Below the pieces are notes generated by a model that was not told the origin of the DNA, searched no databases, and saw nothing but the letters and a program-made list of their open reading frames with translations. This document shows, in pieces, positions 22,472 to 32,294 of a stretch of 64,000 nucleotides of DNA. Source of the stretch: Paraglaciecola sp. 20A4 (lineage in GTDB: Bacteria > Pseudomonadota > Gammaproteobacteria > Enterobacterales > Alteromonadaceae); contig NZ_WTPY01000013.1 in NCBI RefSeq assembly GCF_011378905.1, positions 1 through 64,000 on the forward strand. Reading direction: 5' to 3'. Position 1 is the stretch's first letter; the number at the start of each line of letters is the position of its first letter. Both the position numbers and the translations under genes were made by a program.

Positions 22472-23737
22472 ATGAACCTAACGGAACTCAAGAATAAACC
22501 AATCAGCGAGCTGGTTGCACTGGCCGAGAAAATGGGCCTAGAGAATATGGCCCGCGCGCGTAAGCAAGACATCATATTTTCGATATTAAAAACCCACGCT
22601 AAAGGCGGGGAAGATATTTTCGGCGACGGCGTATTAGAAATCCTTCAAGACGGCTTTGGATTCTTGCGTTCTAATGACGCATCGTATTTAGCGGGTCCTG
22701 ATGATATTTATGTATCACCTAGCCAAATTCGTCGCTTTAACTTACGCACTGGCGATACTATTTCAGGCAAAATTCGCCCACCTAAAGACAGCGAGCGTTA
22801 CTTCGCTCTGTTAAAGATAAGCGAAGTTAATTTTGACCGCCCAGAAAATGCGCGTAATAAAATATTATTCGAAAACTTAACGCCACTGCATGCCAATGAG
22901 CGTTTAATCATGGAACGCGGAAATGGCAGTACAGAAGACATTACTGCGCGTGTACTTGATTTAGCAGCACCTATCGGACGTGGTCAGCGTGGTCTTATCG
23001 TCGCTCCACCGAAAGCCGGTAAAACCTTATTACTGCAAAACATTGCTCAGTCTATCGCTGCCAATCATCCAGAATGTTTGTTGATGGTGTTACTGATTGA
23101 TGAACGCCCAGAAGAAGTCACCGAGATGCAACGCCTTGTGCAAGGTGAAGTTATTGCCTCTACATTCGATGAGCCAGCTAGTCGTCACGTACAAGTGGCC
23201 GAAATGGTTATCGAAAAAGCCAAACGCTTGGTTGAGCACAAGAAAGATGTGGTTATCTTACTTGATTCAATTACCCGTTTAGCCCGTGCTTACAACACCG
23301 TTATCCCGTCATCAGGTAAAGTATTAACCGGTGGTGTGGATGCAAACGCATTGCACAAACCAAAACGTTTCTTTGGTGCTGCACGTAACATCGAAGAAGG
23401 CGGCAGTTTAACGATTATCGCTACAGCGCTTATCGATACCGGCTCTAAAATGGATGAAGTTATCTACGAAGAGTTTAAAGGTACTGGTAACATGGAATTA
23501 CACCTAAACCGCAAAATCGCGGAGAAACGTGTCTTCCCAGCTATCGATTACAACCGCTCTGGTACACGTCGAGAAGAATTATTGACTACTCAAGATGAAT
23601 TACAAAAGATGTGGATCTTGCGTAAAATCGTCCATGAGATGTCGGAAATCGACGCGATGGAATTCCTTATTGGCAAGCTGTCTATGACTAAAACCAATGA
23701 CGAATTCTTCACTGCGATGCGTAAGCAAAGAAGCTAA
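22472..23737 (+). CDS. rho: Transcription termination factor Rho
   Basis: Hexameric RNA-dependent ATPase that ends transcription. Domain order over 421 residues: N-terminal helical part (1-47, [19 protein letters not shown]), OB-fold RNA-binding domain (about 50-130, [35 protein letters not shown]), Walker [13 protein letters not shown], Walker [12 protein letters not shown], and the translocation loop with [20 protein letters not shown] (given in part). The 250-base leader between the trxA terminator and the start is longer than needed for a promoter and may carry the autoregulatory leader known for rho genes, but no structure is obvious to me. Confidence 0.97.
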   Translation: MNLTELKNKPISELVALAEKMGLENMARARKQDIIFSILKTHAKGGEDIFGDGVLEILQDGFGFLRSNDASYLAGPDDIYVSPSQIRRFNLRTGDTISGKIRPPKDSERYFALLKISEVNFDRPENARNKILFENLTPLHANERLIMERGNGSTEDITARVLDLAAPIGRGQRGLIVAPPKAGKTLLLQNIAQSIAANHPECLLMVLLIDERPEEVTEMQRLVQGEVIASTFDEPASRHVQVAEMVIEKAKRLVEHKKDVVILLDSITRLARAYNTVIPSSGKVLTGGVDANALHKPKRFFGAARNIEEGGSLTIIATALIDTGSKMDEVIYEEFKGTGNMELHLNRKIAEKRVFPAIDYNRSGTRREELLTTQDELQKMWILRKIVHEMSEIDAMEFLIGKLSMTKTNDEFFTAMRKQRS

Positions 23738-23762
23738 GCATCTAGCAAAAATTGCATTACAA

Positions 23763-23796
23763 AATCCGCTGTTGGCTTGCCCACAGCGGATTTTTT
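23763..23796 (+). terminator. Rho-independent terminator of rho
   Basis: Stem AATCCGCTGT (23763-23772) / ACAGCGGATT (23783-23792), ten loop bases, then a run of T (TTTTTT to 23796). It lies 26 bases after the rho stop. Confidence 0.85.
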
Positions 23797-24026
23797 GTTT
23801 TGCGCTTGGTCTATTTCAAATCACCAAGGGCAAAGCACTTGAGCATGAGCTATTTTATGCTCAATCATTGCTGGATTAACGCACAAACGGGACTCGCTCC
23901 GTGATTTGGGCTACAATTCGTTTCCAAAATTTTATGGTCAACAATATCTTGATTGTTAGGGCGATATTTTAAGTGCTGATTCAAGTGTGTTGATACCTTT
24001 TAAGCCGATGTTAAGTGAGAGTGAAA

Positions 24027-24518
24027 ATGCCTCAAGTTGCGATTGTTATGGGATCCAAGTCTGATTGGCCCACTATGGCCCAAGCGGCAAAAATGTTAGA
24101 TGCGTTAGGTGTGAGTTATCATGCACAAGTAGTATCCGCTCATCGCACCCCCGCTCTGTTAACTGAATTCTCAGAAAGCGCTGCCGACAAAGGCTATCAA
24201 GTGATTATTGGTGGCGCAGGTGGCGCAGCACACTTACCCGGTATGATAGCCGCACACACTCACCTACCTGTGTTTGGTGTACCCGTGCGCTCAAGCCAGT
24301 TGAGTGGTGTTGATTCCTTATATTCAATCGTACAAATGCCTAAGGGCGTGGCGGTTGGTACATTAGCCATTGGAGAAGCAGGCGCAGCTAATGCAGGCTT
24401 GTTGGCCGCACAAGTCATTGCCCTGCAAGATACGACCGTACGCGATGCCATCATTCAGTTTAGACAAAAGCAAACTGCTGACGTGCTTGCCCAGCCCCCA
24501 TTGGAATTGCCTGAATGA
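24027..24518 (+). CDS. purE: N5-carboxyaminoimidazole ribonucleotide mutase
   Basis: Class I PurE converts N5-CAIR to CAIR in purine synthesis. Seen: GSKSDWPTM near the N-terminus, the SAHRTP active-site loop, and the [12 protein letters not shown] segment. The ATG at 24027 gives 163 residues (E. coli 169); a GTG at 24015 is the less likely alternative. The stop overlaps the purK start by four bases (ATGA), the usual purEK arrangement. I looked for a PurR box upstream and saw no convincing one. Confidence 0.95.
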   Translation: MPQVAIVMGSKSDWPTMAQAAKMLDALGVSYHAQVVSAHRTPALLTEFSESAADKGYQVIIGGAGGAAHLPGMIAAHTHLPVFGVPVRSSQLSGVDSLYSIVQMPKGVAVGTLAIGEAGAANAGLLAAQVIALQDTTVRDAIIQFRQKQTADVLAQPPLELPE

Positions 24519-25657
24519 ATGTTCTGATCTTAGGCTCAGGCCAATTAGCCAGAATGATGGCGTTAGCGGGCGTGCCCCTTGGTATTGAGGTACGTGCGGT
24601 CGACGTGAGCAATCTCAAAGTGGTCAACCCGATAGATAAACAGGTGCTAAACATACACCTTGAAACCGCGATTGAAGCCGCCGATGCTATTTCAGCGGAA
24701 TTCGAACATATTCCCGAAGCCCTTCTTGAGCAAGTAAACCGCAGTGGTAAGCTGATGCCCAGTATCGAAGCCATCGCCGCGGGTGCTGATCGAGTTAAAG
24801 AAAAAGCCTTATTAGATAAACTAAATATTGCCAATTGTCCCTACGTGATTGTTGATAACGTCGCCCAACTAGATCAAGCCGTTGAAACTCTCGGCGAAAA
24901 GCTGATTATTAAGTCAAGCCGAGACGGTTACGACGGTTACGGTCAGTGGCGTTTATCCAGTAAAGACCAGTTACCTGAAATCAAACAGGCATTGGCTGAA
25001 CTGGATCTTAAAAAAGTCCCATTAGTCGTTGAAAAGATGCTCAACTTTGAACGTGAAGTGTCGTTAGTGGGTGTCCGCGGTAAAAATGGCCAACTTGCCT
25101 TTTATCCTTTAGTTGAAAACCTCCATCATCAGGGACAATTACACACGTGTGTGGCCCCTGCCCCAGCCATCACGCCGGCATTAGCCGCTCAAGCCACTGA
25201 GATATTCAGCGCACTTGCCAACGAGCTAAATTATATTGGCGTATTAGCGGTAGAGTTCTTTCAGATGGGCGACACCTTGCTAGTCAATGAAATTGCCCCA
25301 CGGGTGCATAACTCTGGGCACTGGAGCATACAAGGCGCGGATACCTGTCAATTTGAGAATCACTTACGGGCAATTTGTGAATTACCGTTAGGCTCGACAC
25401 AGGTACTTGCTCCCAGTGTGATGCTTAACGTGATTGGCTGCGACTTACCGTCTAAAGAAATGCTCAGCGTGCCTAGAACGCATTTACACGGTTATATGAA
25501 GACTCCACGCGCCAAGCGCAAAATGGGTCATATCAATATCACCGGAAATGACTACGCTGAACTAGGCGAAGCAATGCAGAAACTGCAAAAGTGGCTGCCG
25601 GAAAGTTATTTCCCGACACTAAATAGCGAAGCAGAGCGTCTTTTACAGATAAAATAA
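24515..25657 (+). CDS. purK: N5-carboxyaminoimidazole ribonucleotide synthase
   Basis: ATP-grasp enzyme that makes N5-CAIR from AIR, bicarbonate and ATP, feeding PurE. Seen in 380 residues: the N-terminal dinucleotide-like fold [15 protein letters not shown], the ATP-grasp lysine segment [15 protein letters not shown], a [17 protein letters not shown] strand, and [23 protein letters not shown] with the metal ligands. It is coupled to purE by a four-base overlap and followed by the tRNA-Thr promoter. Confidence 0.95.
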   Translation: MNVLILGSGQLARMMALAGVPLGIEVRAVDVSNLKVVNPIDKQVLNIHLETAIEAADAISAEFEHIPEALLEQVNRSGKLMPSIEAIAAGADRVKEKALLDKLNIANCPYVIVDNVAQLDQAVETLGEKLIIKSSRDGYDGYGQWRLSSKDQLPEIKQALAELDLKKVPLVVEKMLNFEREVSLVGVRGKNGQLAFYPLVENLHHQGQLHTCVAPAPAITPALAAQATEIFSALANELNYIGVLAVEFFQMGDTLLVNEIAPRVHNSGHWSIQGADTCQFENHLRAICELPLGSTQVLAPSVMLNVIGCDLPSKEMLSVPRTHLHGYMKTPRAKRKMGHINITGNDYAELGEAMQKLQKWLPESYFPTLNSEAERLLQIK

Positions 25658-25667
25658 TAACTTTTTG

Positions 25668-25695
25668 TTGACAACAAAAGTGGAATCAATAGAAT
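25668..25695 (+). promoter_or_regulatory. tRNA-Thr promoter
   Basis: Perfect -35 TTGACA (25668-25673), 16-base spacer, -10 TAGAAT (25690-25695), then a GC-rich discriminator GTCGCC. This layout is typical of stable RNA promoters under stringent control. Confidence 0.75.
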
Positions 25696-25702
25696 GTCGC
25701 CT

Positions 25703-25729
25703 CGCTCTAGCACACAGCTGCCTAGAGCG
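25703..25729 (+). other. Hairpin in the tRNA-Thr 5' leader
   Basis: CGCTCTAG (25703-25710) and CTAGAGCG (25722-25729) form a perfect eight-base-pair stem over an 11-base loop, 12 bases upstream of the tRNA. It may guide 5' processing of the precursor. Function is inferred from position only. Confidence 0.5.
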
Positions 25730-25741
25730 GGAATCTAGTGT

Positions 25742-25817
<76 letters not shown>

Positions 25818-26056
25818 TTTCCCTTCTTTGTGTTAACTTCCCTTTTTTATGCCGTACGGGCTCTCTTCTGCTAATCGTGTGGCGAACTTCATGACTTTCA
25901 GTCATTGATTTACTGCGTAAACTCATGTGCGATGCTGATGCTATCCCTATAGACAACTCCCGCTTAGCCTTTGATGTTCCACTAATCATGAGTCGAAAAG
26001 AAATGCGCTTGATTTAGCTGGCTGCCAAGAGCTTGCATGATGCTAACTCGGTCTAC

Positions 26057-26413
26057 TTAATGACTGAGTTCCATTGGGTTGTGCATGGCGAGGAATTCTT
26101 CTGGCGGCAGTGGTTTGGCAAGGGCAAGAATATATACGACCCGCTCTTTCACTGCGCCCTCAGCATGCAGCACCTTGGCAGGGATCACAATTTTATCTCC
26201 TGCTTTAACGTGCGTTCGAATACCGCTTTTGGCATCCAAGAAGTCGGTTTCACCTTCCATGATATAAGCGTGTACTTCTTCTGCATGCCAATGCTCATGA
26301 AGCCCTTCAGACGGCCCAGACACAAATGTTGTCGGCCATGTATTGTTTTGTATTACGTCGTTAAGTACATCCGCTGTGGAGTTGAAAAAGTCAGTATAAA
26401 ATCGCAAGCTCAT
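26057..26413 (-). CDS. Small cupin domain protein
   Basis: A 118-residue single cupin. The metal site is visible in HEHWHAEEVHAYIMEGE and, in the second motif, KAGDKIVIPAKVLHAEG. The start is the ATG at 26413 with AGGGAAAA upstream; an extension to 26461 lacks support. Such proteins may be isomerases, dioxygenases or binding proteins; the substrate cannot be told. It faces a decayed LysR-family gene across a 124-base spacer, the usual layout of a LysR regulator and its target, so its original control is probably lost. Confidence 0.78.
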   Translation of the reverse strand: MSLRFYTDFFNSTADVLNDVIQNNTWPTTFVSGPSEGLHEHWHAEEVHAYIMEGETDFLDAKSGIRTHVKAGDKIVIPAKVLHAEGAVKERVVYILALAKPLPPEEFLAMHNPMELSH

Positions 26414-26537
26414 CGTATTTTCCCTAAAAGTTGAAACGTATATGACAGACAACCAAGCCATTGCATTTAATTGAGATTAACCATTGTTGCTCGTTTGATA
26501 AACCCATCTATACTCATGACTTTAGTGTACAGAGTGC

Positions 26538-27329
26538 ATGAATCGATTTTGAATCTGTACGAGTATTTGTAGATGTTATGTAGCGTGGTAGTTTTGCTGG
26601 GGTTTCACGTCAACGAAACGTAGACCCGTCGTCTATTTCCCGCTCTGTTGCGAGCTTAGAATCTCAGCTGGGCTTTCGGCTTTTCCAAAGGACCACCCGA
26701 AAGCTTTCGCCTTCCGAAGCGGGCAAAGAGTCTTGGCGCCGATTTTGCCAGAATTTCGCGCTTTGTACCCCGACCTCACGCTCGAACTATTATTAATGGA
26801 CAGCCATGTGGATCTCGTTAAGGAGCAAATTGATGTTGCTATCCGGTTCGGGCAACGACCTGTGGGAGATTTCATTTCACATAAATTGGTTTCAAGGCGA
26901 TTTCATGTCTGTGCGAGTCCTATGTATATTAAAACGCACTGTCAGCCAAAAGATCCTACTGCTTTGAGTGAGCTTGATTGTCTTTTGTTTTCGATGCCTG
27001 GGTATTGCAGCACATGGAAGTTTCGCAAAAAACACAATAATACGTTGGATGTGCCTGTCAGCGGTCATTTACTGATTTCCCATGGGCTCACCATGACAGC
27101 TTGTACTGTGGCCGGCCTTGGTCCTGCTCTTCTACCCGACTGGCTTTGCCAAGATGAAATACATAGCGGGTTGCTTGTCGATTTGTTTCCTGATTATGAA
27201 TGCGCAGCAACTGATTTTGATACCGCCGCATGGTTGGTCTATCAAAGTCGCTCACATTTACCATCAAAAGTACGGGTATTTGTTTGTAAGACAGAAATTA
27301 ACGGGACAGTCATGCTAAAACCCTCTTGA
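26538..27329 (+). pseudogene. Decayed LysR-family transcriptional regulator
   Basis: Reading from ATG 26538 gives MNRF then a stop, but dropping one T from the TTTT run at 26547-26550 restores FESVRVFVDVM. An in-frame TAG at 26581-26583 then interrupts the helix-turn-helix, which continues as RGSFAGVSRQRNVDPSSI and SRSVASLESQLGFRLFQRTT, a clear LysR N-terminus. After SPSEAG (about 26719) some 25 residues of linker are missing and the frame shifts into GQRVLAPILPEFRALYPDL, the start of the effector-binding domain. That domain then runs open to 27329, ending in VFVCKTEINGTVMLKPS, where the normal C-terminus is not visible. At least three lesions make a working protein impossible. It lies divergent from the cupin gene. 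Confidence 0.85.
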
Positions 27330-27414
27330 TAACTGACTATCTATTTGAGAGGTGCAAAATTATTGTGACAGTGAATTGTCGGATTTGAACGTATTAATAC
27401 CGTGATATATAGGC

Positions 27415-27448
27415 AAAAAAACACCTACCGTATTGGTAGGTGTTTTTT
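27415..27448. terminator. Bidirectional terminator
   Basis: Stem ACACCTACC (27421-27429) / GGTAGGTGT (27435-27443), five-base loop, six A before and six T after. It serves the minus-strand acyl-CoA dehydrogenase pair and the decayed lysR gene on the plus strand. Confidence 0.88.
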
Positions 27449-27485
27449 GATGATCACCTTTGTTAGATGACGACTGAATTGTTTA

Positions 27486-28625
27486 TCAATCCGAATACGC
27501 TAAGCGATTGAATTTTTGCTGCTGGTAATCGGCATCACCGAAAGTGGTGTTGATTATCATCAGGCGCTTCACGTAATGGCCCACATCTAGCTCATCAGTT
27601 AGGCCCATGCCACCGTGTAATTGGATGGCTTCATCACCAATCAGTTTTCCGTTTCGGCCTATCATCACTTTTAATGCGGCGATGTTTTTAGCTAAATCAT
27701 CTGCACCACTTTCCGCTGCGCATACCGCGCGATATAAAATAGACTTGGCTTGCTCGCCCGCCATAAACATATCGACCATACGATGTTGCAACGCTTGAAA
27801 GCTACTGATCGCCACGCCGAATTGCTGACGGGTTTTAGTATATTCAATAGTGGTGGTATTTAATTTTTGCATAATACCCATCGCTTCTGCGCATAGGGCA
27901 ATGGTCACGTCACTTACCACGGCATCTATCAGCTTGTAACCTTCGTCGACTGCACCGACAACTTGGCTAGCTGCTACGCGCACATCAGTGAGTTTGATGT
28001 TAGCGACTAACTGGCCGTCCATTAAACGGTAAGAAGTACGCTCTACGCCTGATGCATCTGCATCAATCAAAAATAAAGTGATACCCGCTTCATCGCATTG
28101 CTCGCCAGATGTTCTTGCAGAAACAATTACTTTGTTGGCTGCTGCGCCATTGAACACAACGGTTTTTTCGCCGTTGAGTACAAAGTCGTCACCGTCGCGC
28201 TTAGCTTGGGTTTTTACGTCAGCTAATTCAAAGCGGCTTTGACGTTCTACGTACGCAAACGCGCCCTGTAGTGAACCATCAATAATTTTTTCAATATAGG
28301 CATCTTTCAATGCTGCGTTGTCACTTTTGCTCAGCAAGCCACCGAACATCAAAACGGTCGCAATGAAGGGCTCAACCACCAGGCCCTTGCCCATTTCTTC
28401 CATTACCGCCATTACATCGGTTGCTCCGCCACCGAAACCGCCATAGGCTTCTTCAAACGGAATAGACAACCAGCCTAATTCAGCAAAGGTTTGCCAGTTT
28501 TTAGGGTTGAAGCCTAATGCGTTAGCGGCATTGCTGCGGCGGCTTTCAAAGTCATATTCGTCTTGCACAAAGCGCGCTACGCTGTCTTTGAGCATGTTTT
28601 GTTCTTCAGATAAATTAAAATTCAT
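27486..28625 (-). CDS. Acyl-CoA dehydrogenase, pimeloyl-CoA dehydrogenase small subunit-like
   Basis: FAD-dependent acyl-CoA dehydrogenase of 379 residues. Order: N-terminal helical domain (about 1-110, EEQNMLKDSVARFVQDEYDFE; GWLSIPFEEAYGGFGGG), middle beta domain (about 115-225), and C-terminal helical domain with RQQFGVAISSFQALQHRMVDM and LHGGMGLTDELDVGHYVKRL. Length and N-terminal sequence resemble the small subunit of pimeloyl-CoA dehydrogenase. The gene starts two bases after the stop of the second dehydrogenase, so they are probably partners. The usual catalytic Glu of the family is not obvious in this chain, which would suit a heteromer in which the other subunit supplies it, but this is inference. 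Confidence 0.85.
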   Translation of the reverse strand: MNFNLSEEQNMLKDSVARFVQDEYDFESRRSNAANALGFNPKNWQTFAELGWLSIPFEEAYGGFGGGATDVMAVMEEMGKGLVVEPFIATVLMFGGLLSKSDNAALKDAYIEKIIDGSLQGAFAYVERQSRFELADVKTQAKRDGDDFVLNGEKTVVFNGAAANKVIVSARTSGEQCDEAGITLFLIDADASGVERTSYRLMDGQLVANIKLTDVRVAASQVVGAVDEGYKLIDAVVSDVTIALCAEAMGIMQKLNTTTIEYTKTRQQFGVAISSFQALQHRMVDMFMAGEQAKSILYRAVCAAESGADDLAKNIAALKVMIGRNGKLIGDEAIQLHGGMGLTDELDVGHYVKRLMIINTTFGDADYQQQKFNRLAYSD

Positions 28626-28627
28626 GA

Positions 28628-29809
28628 TTAAAGACCCAATACGTATTTAGCGGTAATGTTTTTCTGCACTTCGTTTGATCCACCGTAAATAGTGGCGGCT
28701 CGTCCGTACATATATGCTTTTCTTGCGTCATGACCAAAGGCATGGCCGATGCTTTCAGCTGTTTCTTCACCGTGAATAATACCGCTGTAGTAACCTGCTA
28801 AGTCCATATACATTTGCTGTATGGCTTGTTGAATTTCAGTACCTTTAACTTTTAGTAACGATGATTCAACTCCCGGTCCTTTGCCGTCAGCGGTCGATGC
28901 TAATACGCGCAATTCGGTATACTCAAGCGCCATCAATTCAATTTCAGTATTCGATAAACGATTCTGGAACTGGGTGTCTTCAATAAGTGGGCGTCCTCCA
29001 CTGATTTCTTCACTGAGTAGCTTACGCAAGTCACGTAATCGGCGTTTTGAGTCAGCTACTGCTGCGATAGAAGTACGCTCGTGAGCCAATAAGGCTTTTG
29101 CATAAGTCCAGCCTTTGTCTTGTTCGCCAATACGGTTAGCAACAGGTACACGGACGTTGTCGAACACCACTTCGTTTAGGCTATGGTGATCATCGATAGA
29201 AGAAATTTTATTGACCGTAATACCTGGGCTTTTCATATCAATTAGTAAGAAGCTAATGCCGTCTTGTCGCTTACCGGAAGAATCGGTACGTACTAAGCAG
29301 AAAATCCAATCGGCGTATTGGGCATAGGTAGTCCAAACCTTAGCACCGTTGACTATATAGTCATCACCATCTAATTCAGCTTTGGTTTTCAATGCCGCAA
29401 GATCTGAACCAGCGCCGGGTTCTGAGTAACCCTGACACCACCAATCTTCGCTTTTGAGAATGCGCGGTAAGAAGCGTTTTTTCTGTTCTTCGCTACCAAA
29501 GCCATAGATGACCGGTGCAACCATTTTTAGGCCAAATGGCACTACGTCTGGGGCGCCAGCTAATGAACGCTCTGTTTCAAAGATAAAGTTTTCTGTTACC
29601 GACCAGTTCACACCACCGTGTTCAACCGGCCAGCCTGGAGCCAACCACCCCTTGTCATTCAGTTTGTTCTGCCACTCAATTTGGGCAGCCTTAAACTCTT
29701 GGTCTTCACCACGAATTCTGGTGGCTAAATCTTGCGTCCAATTCTCAGACAAAAATGTGCGCACTTGGTCACGAAAGGCCAATTCCTCAGCCGAAAAGGT
29801 AATATCCAC
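28628..29809 (-). CDS. Acyl-CoA dehydrogenase, pimeloyl-CoA dehydrogenase large subunit-like
   Basis: FAD-dependent acyl-CoA dehydrogenase of 393 residues. Seen: LNDKGWLAPGWPVEHGG near the N-terminus, the FAD-binding CQGYSEPGAGSDLAALKTKAE, NGAKVWTTYAQYADWIFCLVRT, and a C-terminal RAATIYGGSNEVQKNI, the standard end with the nucleotide-binding Gly-Gly. The GTG start at 29809 has GAGGAG upstream. It is the first gene of a two-gene unit, divergent from a GlxA-family regulator that may control it. No CoA ligase, thiolase or hydratase is nearby, so the substrate is uncertain. Confidence 0.87.
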   Translation of the reverse strand: MDITFSAEELAFRDQVRTFLSENWTQDLATRIRGEDQEFKAAQIEWQNKLNDKGWLAPGWPVEHGGVNWSVTENFIFETERSLAGAPDVVPFGLKMVAPVIYGFGSEEQKKRFLPRILKSEDWWCQGYSEPGAGSDLAALKTKAELDGDDYIVNGAKVWTTYAQYADWIFCLVRTDSSGKRQDGISFLLIDMKSPGITVNKISSIDDHHSLNEVVFDNVRVPVANRIGEQDKGWTYAKALLAHERTSIAAVADSKRRLRDLRKLLSEEISGGRPLIEDTQFQNRLSNTEIELMALEYTELRVLASTADGKGPGVESSLLKVKGTEIQQAIQQMYMDLAGYYSGIIHGEETAESIGHAFGHDARKAYMYGRAATIYGGSNEVQKNITAKYVLGL

Positions 29810-29953
29810 TTAATGTCTCCTCTTTCAATTGTTCATCTCGGGTATATTGCCCAAGTTAGTCACTACTGTACGCCCCTTCTTTCCTCTTGTACTTAGGGTA
29901 AAATGCCACATAATAAGGCATATGTGCCAAATAGCGTATGCGGAGTAGATTGA

Positions 29954-30949
29954 ATGCCTGAAGCAAAATGGCGAGTGGCCTTACTGATTTTCAACGGAGC
30001 TTGGGCATCAACTGTATATGGCTCATTGGAGTTATTTCACAGCGCTAACTTACGCCAACCAGAAGATCAGCAGTTTCACTGCGACTTGATAAGTGCAAAC
30101 AACGATCCGGTTCAGCTCTATGGTGGTCAGTCGATCCATGGTGATGTGGTCATCGGCGATCAAGCCTATGACCTCATCATGCTGGCACATTACTGGGGCG
30201 ATTTCGAACAACTCACCATGCAATATCCTGGCATTCCCCCCTGGTTAGCCAAACAACACGCAAACGGGGCACGTATAGCAGGAGTCAATAGCGGTATATT
30301 TTGGGCCGCGGAGGCTGGCTTATTAAACGGGGGCCGAGCAACCACTTACTGGCGTCATTTGCGCGAGTTCGAGCAACGTTACCCTGATGTTCAATGGCAG
30401 GCCAACCAAGCGAGTGTTGAACATGCTGGCATCTACAGTTCGAACGGACAAAATGCTTCAATGGATTTAAGCATGCATCTATTAGAGAAGTTTTGTGGCC
30501 CCTCGATAGCGGCTAGCTTATCCAGAGACATTAGTTTTGATAGCCGGCGAACCTACGATTTAAACCTAATTAATATCGCTGGTTTTCGACAACACAGAGA
30601 TGTGGGTATTCATCGGGCTCAGGATTGGCTAGATGAGCATTTCACTCAAAGTGTAGAGTTGCAGCATCTCGCCAAGAAAATAGGTATGAGCAAACGGACC
30701 TTTATCCGTCGATTTCAAAAGGCGACGGGAGAGTTGCCCTCTCGTTACCTACAGCGTTTACGCGTTGAGGCGGCTAAACACCGTTTGGGTAACACACAAG
30801 ACAGCATTAAAACGATTGGTATGGGGGTGGGATATCGCGATATCAGTTCATTCTCAAAGGTATTTAAGTTGCTGACGGCGGTGACACCACGAGAGTTTCG
30901 CTCACGGCTTCGCCCAGCGGGTATTAGGAATATTTCAAAAGCCGATTAA
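29954..30949 (+). CDS. GlxA-family AraC-type transcriptional regulator
   Basis: A 331-residue regulator with an N-terminal DJ-1/PfpI-like domain (about 8-190; VALLIFNGAWASTVYGSLELFHSA, ARIAGVNSGIFWAAEAGLLNG) and a C-terminal AraC helix-turn-helix pair (about 225-320; LAKKIGMSKRTFIRRFQKATGELPSRYLQRLRVE in pieces, and VGYRDISSFSKVFKLLTAVTPREFR). In the first domain the nucleophile elbow position reads Ser/Gly rather than Cys, so enzyme activity is unlikely. ATG 29954 has GGAG upstream. It is divergent from the dehydrogenase pair, suggesting it regulates them. Its 3' end overlaps the converging VWA gene by 26 bases. Confidence 0.88.
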   Translation: MPEAKWRVALLIFNGAWASTVYGSLELFHSANLRQPEDQQFHCDLISANNDPVQLYGGQSIHGDVVIGDQAYDLIMLAHYWGDFEQLTMQYPGIPPWLAKQHANGARIAGVNSGIFWAAEAGLLNGGRATTYWRHLREFEQRYPDVQWQANQASVEHAGIYSSNGQNASMDLSMHLLEKFCGPSIAASLSRDISFDSRRTYDLNLINIAGFRQHRDVGIHRAQDWLDEHFTQSVELQHLAKKIGMSKRTFIRRFQKATGELPSRYLQRLRVEAAKHRLGNTQDSIKTIGMGVGYRDISSFSKVFKLLTAVTPREFRSRLRPAGIRNISKAD

Positions 30950-32294
30950 AAATCCCTTCAATATCTTTTAGGTTGCGACACGGTTCAACACTGGAGCACC
31001 ACGGTGAATACTGCGACATAATTGAATCGCCAGAATCCCAGCTATTACGTTGTTCTGGGTTAAGCCACAATACTCGCTTACTTTGGCGAAAAACCTTTTG
31101 CCAAATGTCTGTTCGACCGTCGCCTTGGTTATTGCGTGCATCACCTAACATAATAACCGTCGTTTTTTTATCAATACTCGCTAACGCTTGCATCTGAAAA
31201 TCTGCCAAAGCCTTGCCATAATCCGTGGACAAGCCACCCCAGCGCTGCATTATTTCTTCTAACGCTAACTCAATATTTTCTTGCTCTAATAGCTTTGTTA
31301 CTTCAATCATTTCAGAAGCAAACACAAAAGAACGGACTTTCGGCATCACGTCTTGTAGCGAGTAAAGAAACAATAAAAGAAAGCGCGCAACACGGCTTAC
31401 CGAACCGCTGACATCACAGATAGCAATGATTTTAGGTCGTTCTACACGTGTTGCCTTCCAGCGGGTATGAAATAGTGCACCGTCAAAAGCCGCATTCGCA
31501 GCAATCGTTTTACGCACATCTAACAGGCCTCGCTTACGTGTTAGCCGTCGCCGACTATGCTGAGCTGCTAATTTGCGAGCAGAACGTTGCACCAAGCGTT
31601 GCATTAAAGCGTAATCGACATGTTCAACTTGACTTAATTTTGCCTGCTGCAGGTGATCTTCACGAAACTTGGTGCCCTTGTGTCGCGCAAAAATCAGGTA
31701 TTGTTGTTCCACATAGTCTTTCACTTGCTCAAGCAAACGTGTTCGATACTCTATCAATTCGTGCTGGCTTTTTTTCTGCGCTGGACTATGAGCTTCTGCG
31801 CGAATTTCCGTGCTTAGGGCTTCGTCACCCAGGCGTTGCATTATTTTGTAGGCAAAGTGATTTTTTTGGGTAAAGAAAACGATAGACGATAAGTTCTCGG
31901 CCATAGCAGCCTGCGTAATCGCCAGACGCATATCTAGCTTTTGACTAAGTGATTGTCCTAACGCCGAGCTAGCAGTGAACTCGTCAGCGCGACTTGCTTG
32001 CTCATGTTCACCTATGCTCGCCTCGCTCTCGGTATCTGGTTCATCAGGCGCAAGCTTGTCGCTATCCGCTTGCTTAACCTTTTCAACGCCAGTGAAATAT
32101 AAATCAAACAATTCGTCATAAATGACTTGGTCCGTGTTGCGTTTGACCAACGTTAACGCCAAAACAGTTTTGGTCGTTATGCGGTTTTCAACGCCTAGCA
32201 ATTTAATAGCGTTGAGCGCATCCAGAGACTCCGCAGGCGAAACCGGCAACCCTGCTTCACGTAATGCTCCAATAAAGTCAGCAACAAAACGCAC
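30924..32294 (-). CDS. VWA domain protein, CoxE-like
   Basis: A 456-residue protein of the VWA/CoxE type that partners MoxR ATPases. The N-terminal part (1-70, MRFVADFIGALREAGLPVSPAES) is the family's typical opening, followed by an acidic linker (about 90-125). The C-terminal VWA domain (about 280-440) carries the metal-ion-dependent adhesion site: AICDVSGSVSR (DxSxS), a Thr in GLSTDYGKAL and an Asp in MLGDARNNQGDG. Its ATG follows the MoxR stop directly with no spacer. Such pairs act as metal-insertion or protein-remodelling chaperones; the client is not in the immediate neighbourhood. The end overlaps the regulator gene by 26 bases. Confidence 0.85.
   Translation of the reverse strand: MRFVADFIGALREAGLPVSPAESLDALNAIKLLGVENRITTKTVLALTLVKRNTDQVIYDELFDLYFTGVEKVKQADSDKLAPDEPDTESEASIGEHEQASRADEFTASSALGQSLSQKLDMRLAITQAAMAENLSSIVFFTQKNHFAYKIMQRLGDEALSTEIRAEAHSPAQKKSQHELIEYRTRLLEQVKDYVEQQYLIFARHKGTKFREDHLQQAKLSQVEHVDYALMQRLVQRSARKLAAQHSRRRLTRKRGLLDVRKTIAANAAFDGALFHTRWKATRVERPKIIAICDVSGSVSRVARFLLLFLYSLQDVMPKVRSFVFASEMIEVTKLLEQENIELALEEIMQRWGGLSTDYGKALADFQMQALASIDKKTTVIMLGDARNNQGDGRTDIWQKVFRQSKRVLWLNPEQRNSWDSGDSIMSQYSPWCSSVEPCRNLKDIEGIFNRLLKYS

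Noticed and set aside
23839..23864. Inverted repeat TTGAGCAT / ATGCTCAA after rho
   Set aside because: Eight pairs with a ten-base loop and no T run; no link to a gene, and the rho terminator is already explained.
23880..24026. Search for a PurR box before purE
   Set aside because: A weak GCACAAACGG-like stretch is present but does not match the palindromic consensus.
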